Under the pieces are notes generated by a model. That model was not told the origin of the DNA, ran no database searches, and saw nothing but the letters and a program-made list of their open reading frames with translations. 6,939 nt of DNA from Bacteroidales bacterium (GTDB taxonomy: Bacteria > Bacteroidota > Bacteroidia > Bacteroidales > UBA1556): NCBI GenBank assembly GCA_023145955.1, contig JAGLDA010000068.1, positions 1 through 6,939 of the forward strand, given 5' to 3'. Of this stretch, positions 5,638 through 6,939 are shown piece after piece. How positions within the stretch are numbered: the first letter of the stretch is position 1; every line of letters begins with the position of its first letter. The translations under genes and the position numbers were made by a program.

Positions 5638-6939
5638 TTATTTCTTATAAATTTTGCCTACAAAAGTATTTATTTTTACTATATATACACCAGAGCTTAA
5701 GTTATTTAAATCAATTATTAGCTTTGTATCATCATTTACAATCACCTTTGTAAACATACTTACATCTTGGCCTATTATATTATAAATTTTAATATCTTCT
5801 ATTTCAAAGTTGGCTTGGTCAATGGTAATAAAACCTTCAGTAGGATTAGGATAAATACTAATATTATTATCGTCTTTTAAATTTACCGATCTAATCTGTG
5901 AAAAAGAGAATTGTCCATCATAATCAGTTTGCTTTAGTCGATAATACGAAGTGCCAAATAACGAATTTCTATCAATAGTAGAATAGTTTAAAATATTGTT
6001 TGAGTTTCCTGCGCCCTTAACCTTAATAAGCTCTTTCCAATTTTCACCATTTTCAGAACGTTCAACTGTGAAATAATCATTGTTAATTTCAGTAGCTGTT
6101 TGCCAATCCAATTTTATAGTTTTGTTTTCTAATTGCTTGGCCGTAAAGCTTAATAATTCTATTGGTAAAGGTGTATCATCTTTATTAATTGTTGCCAAAG
6201 TAAATCTTAATTTATCAGCAATAGCTGTTACTCCAGAAAACTTATACACATCATCACCTACATCTGTAGCTCCTGAAATTGGTGTTTCATCAGCAAATAA
6301 ACCGTCATTATCAGAATCTACTAATAAGCGTAGGTCCGAGGCTGTTACGCTTCCTAAACCTGTTAAGTCGAAACTCATATCTATTGCACCAACATCCACT
6401 GCTGCGAGCGAACTATTTACCTCACGAGCTCTCCATACCCTAGTAAACCTAGCTTCAACACTTGCGGGAATATCTGTTGTTTCGGTTGCCTGCTGCAATC
6501 CATTATCATTACCCCAAATCAAAAACTCATCATCGTCAAGTCCTGATGGATTATGAATCCTGATAATCCCTTTTCCTTGGGCATCTGAGTTAAAATGATC
6601 ACTGTTAATTCTACCAATGCCAGCAACTTCATGTTTATAATCACTACCATAAGTATACATTTGATTACTAATAGTAATACCATATTTGGCAGCTAAATAA
6701 TTTTCAACTATAATTCGATGCACATCATTAAGTACACAATTATAAACAATAAGTTCTGCTATATCACCACCATACTGATGTACCCCTACTCCATAAGCAG
6801 GAACAAGAGAACCCAATACTTGTCTTGTAAGTGAACGGGTAGCATTAAACTCAACTGCTACAACATCAAATTGGTTGTAGGCCCACGGAGATGAACTTGT
6901 ATTAGATTCAAAACTAGAATATGCAGCACCATTTAAAGC
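5638..6939 (-). CDS. Secreted modular protein: ConA/LamG-like end, DUF8202-like region, FnIII-like domain, T9SS type A sorting domain (5' truncated)
   Basis: These are the C-terminal 433 residues of a T9SS-exported protein. The frame stays open to the right edge (41 codons beyond the TTG at 6816), so that TTG is internal and the real start is outside. Residues about 1-90 are the end of a ConA/LamG-like beta-sandwich, recognisable by FDVVAVEFNAT, then GGDIAELIVYNCVLND and VENYLAAKYGITI. Residues about 92-251 resemble the DUF8202 region that usually follows it: YKHEVAGIGRI, DDDEFLIWGNDNG, RFTRVWRAREVN, DMSFDLTGLG and DLRLLVDSDNDG. Residues about 258-352 are an FnIII-like domain (LPIELLSFTAK, LDWQTATEINNDYFTVERS, YYRLKQTDYDG). 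Residues about 360-433 are the sorting domain (ISIYPNPTEGFITI, IKIYNIIGQDV, LNNLSSGVYIVKI, ending KKIYKK-like as GKIYKK). No catalytic residues are evident; a surface, matrix or carbohydrate-contact role is inference. Arg content is ordinary, unlike the neighbour. It converges on the giant gene and shares its terminator. Confidence 0.94.
   Translation of the reverse strand, partial: ALNGAAYSSFESNTSSSPWAYNQFDVVAVEFNATRSLTRQVLGSLVPAYGVGVHQYGGDIAELIVYNCVLNDVHRIIVENYLAAKYGITISNQMYTYGSDYKHEVAGIGRINSDHFNSDAQGKGIIRIHNPSGLDDDEFLIWGNDNGLQQATETTDIPASVEARFTRVWRAREVNSSLAAVDVGAIDMSFDLTGLGSVTASDLRLLVDSDNDGLFADETPISGATDVGDDVYKFSGVTAIADKLRFTLATINKDDTPLPIELLSFTAKQLENKTIKLDWQTATEINNDYFTVERSENGENWKELIKVKGAGNSNNILNYSTIDRNSLFGTSYYRLKQTDYDGQFSFSQIRSVNLKDDNNISIYPNPTEGFITIDQANFEIEDIKIYNIIGQDVSMFTKVIVNDDTKLIIDLNNLSSGVYIVKINTFVGKIYKK
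6286..6318 (-). other. EF-hand-like calcium-binding loop (DxDxDG) in the DUF8202-like region
   Basis: The codons read D-S-D-N-D-G-L-F-A-D-E. Asp at loop positions 1, 3 and 5, Gly at 6 and acidic residues near the end fit an EF-hand or thrombospondin-3-like calcium loop. Binding is inferred from the motif only; in this domain context the motif follows the DLRLLV strand. Confidence 0.5.

Noticed and set aside
6080..6556. 158-codon open frame on the plus strand
   Set aside because: It lies antisense inside the well-supported DUF8202/FnIII coding region, and its translation shows no recognisable domain.
6814..6816. TTG as the start of the minus-strand gene
   Set aside because: The frame continues open to the right edge with a plausible ConA-like strand (FDVVAVEFNAT), so this codon is an internal Leu.

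Overview
The window looks like Bacteroidota chromosome. The DNA is strongly AT-rich, and both genes end in a type IX secretion system (T9SS) type A C-terminal sorting domain with the YPNPxxG signature. The domains used (PKD, the 'YLWS..STNQTL..GDYxVxITxxNGC' Ig-like module, and the ConA-like to DUF8202-like to 'LPIELLSFTA' FnIII-like series) are typical of secreted proteins in this phylum. The family or genus cannot be fixed from these data. The highly acidic, Asn/Ser/Thr-rich protein would suit a marine or aquatic bacterium, but that is inference.

Layout: (1) Bases 1-5493, plus strand, hold the 3' part of one giant gene, open at the left edge, with 1830 residues visible. It is built from a five-domain super-module of about 383 residues: PKD-A, PKD-B, Ig-like C, Ig-like D, PKD-E. 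There are three complete copies, a fourth that stops after domain D, and the end of an earlier E-type domain at the window edge. Two more Ig-like modules, one last PKD domain and the T9SS sorting domain follow. (2) Bases 5494-5637 are a short convergent intergenic region with a strong bidirectional intrinsic terminator and a possible folded 3' UTR for the minus-strand transcript. (3) Bases 5638-6939, minus strand, hold the 3' part of a second T9SS cargo gene, open at the right edge, with 433 residues visible. It carries the end of a ConA/LamG-like domain, a DUF8202-like region with an EF-hand-like DxDxDG loop, an FnIII-like domain and a T9SS sorting domain.

The two genes converge tail to tail, so they are not an operon. 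The only functional link I can support is that both products should be exported by the same T9SS and either anchored on the cell surface or released. Neither has a visible enzyme active site. The giant protein reads as a surface stalk or adhesin-like filament, the other as a modular secreted protein.

I see no CRISPR array, tRNA, rRNA, insertion sequence, toxin-antitoxin pair or defence gene, and I do not claim a new system. The most unusual signals are inside the giant protein. There is no arginine in its first 1702 visible residues. Every complete domain except the last PKD has exactly one Cys pair, and the second Cys is followed at a domain-type-specific spacing by Asp-Ser/Thr.
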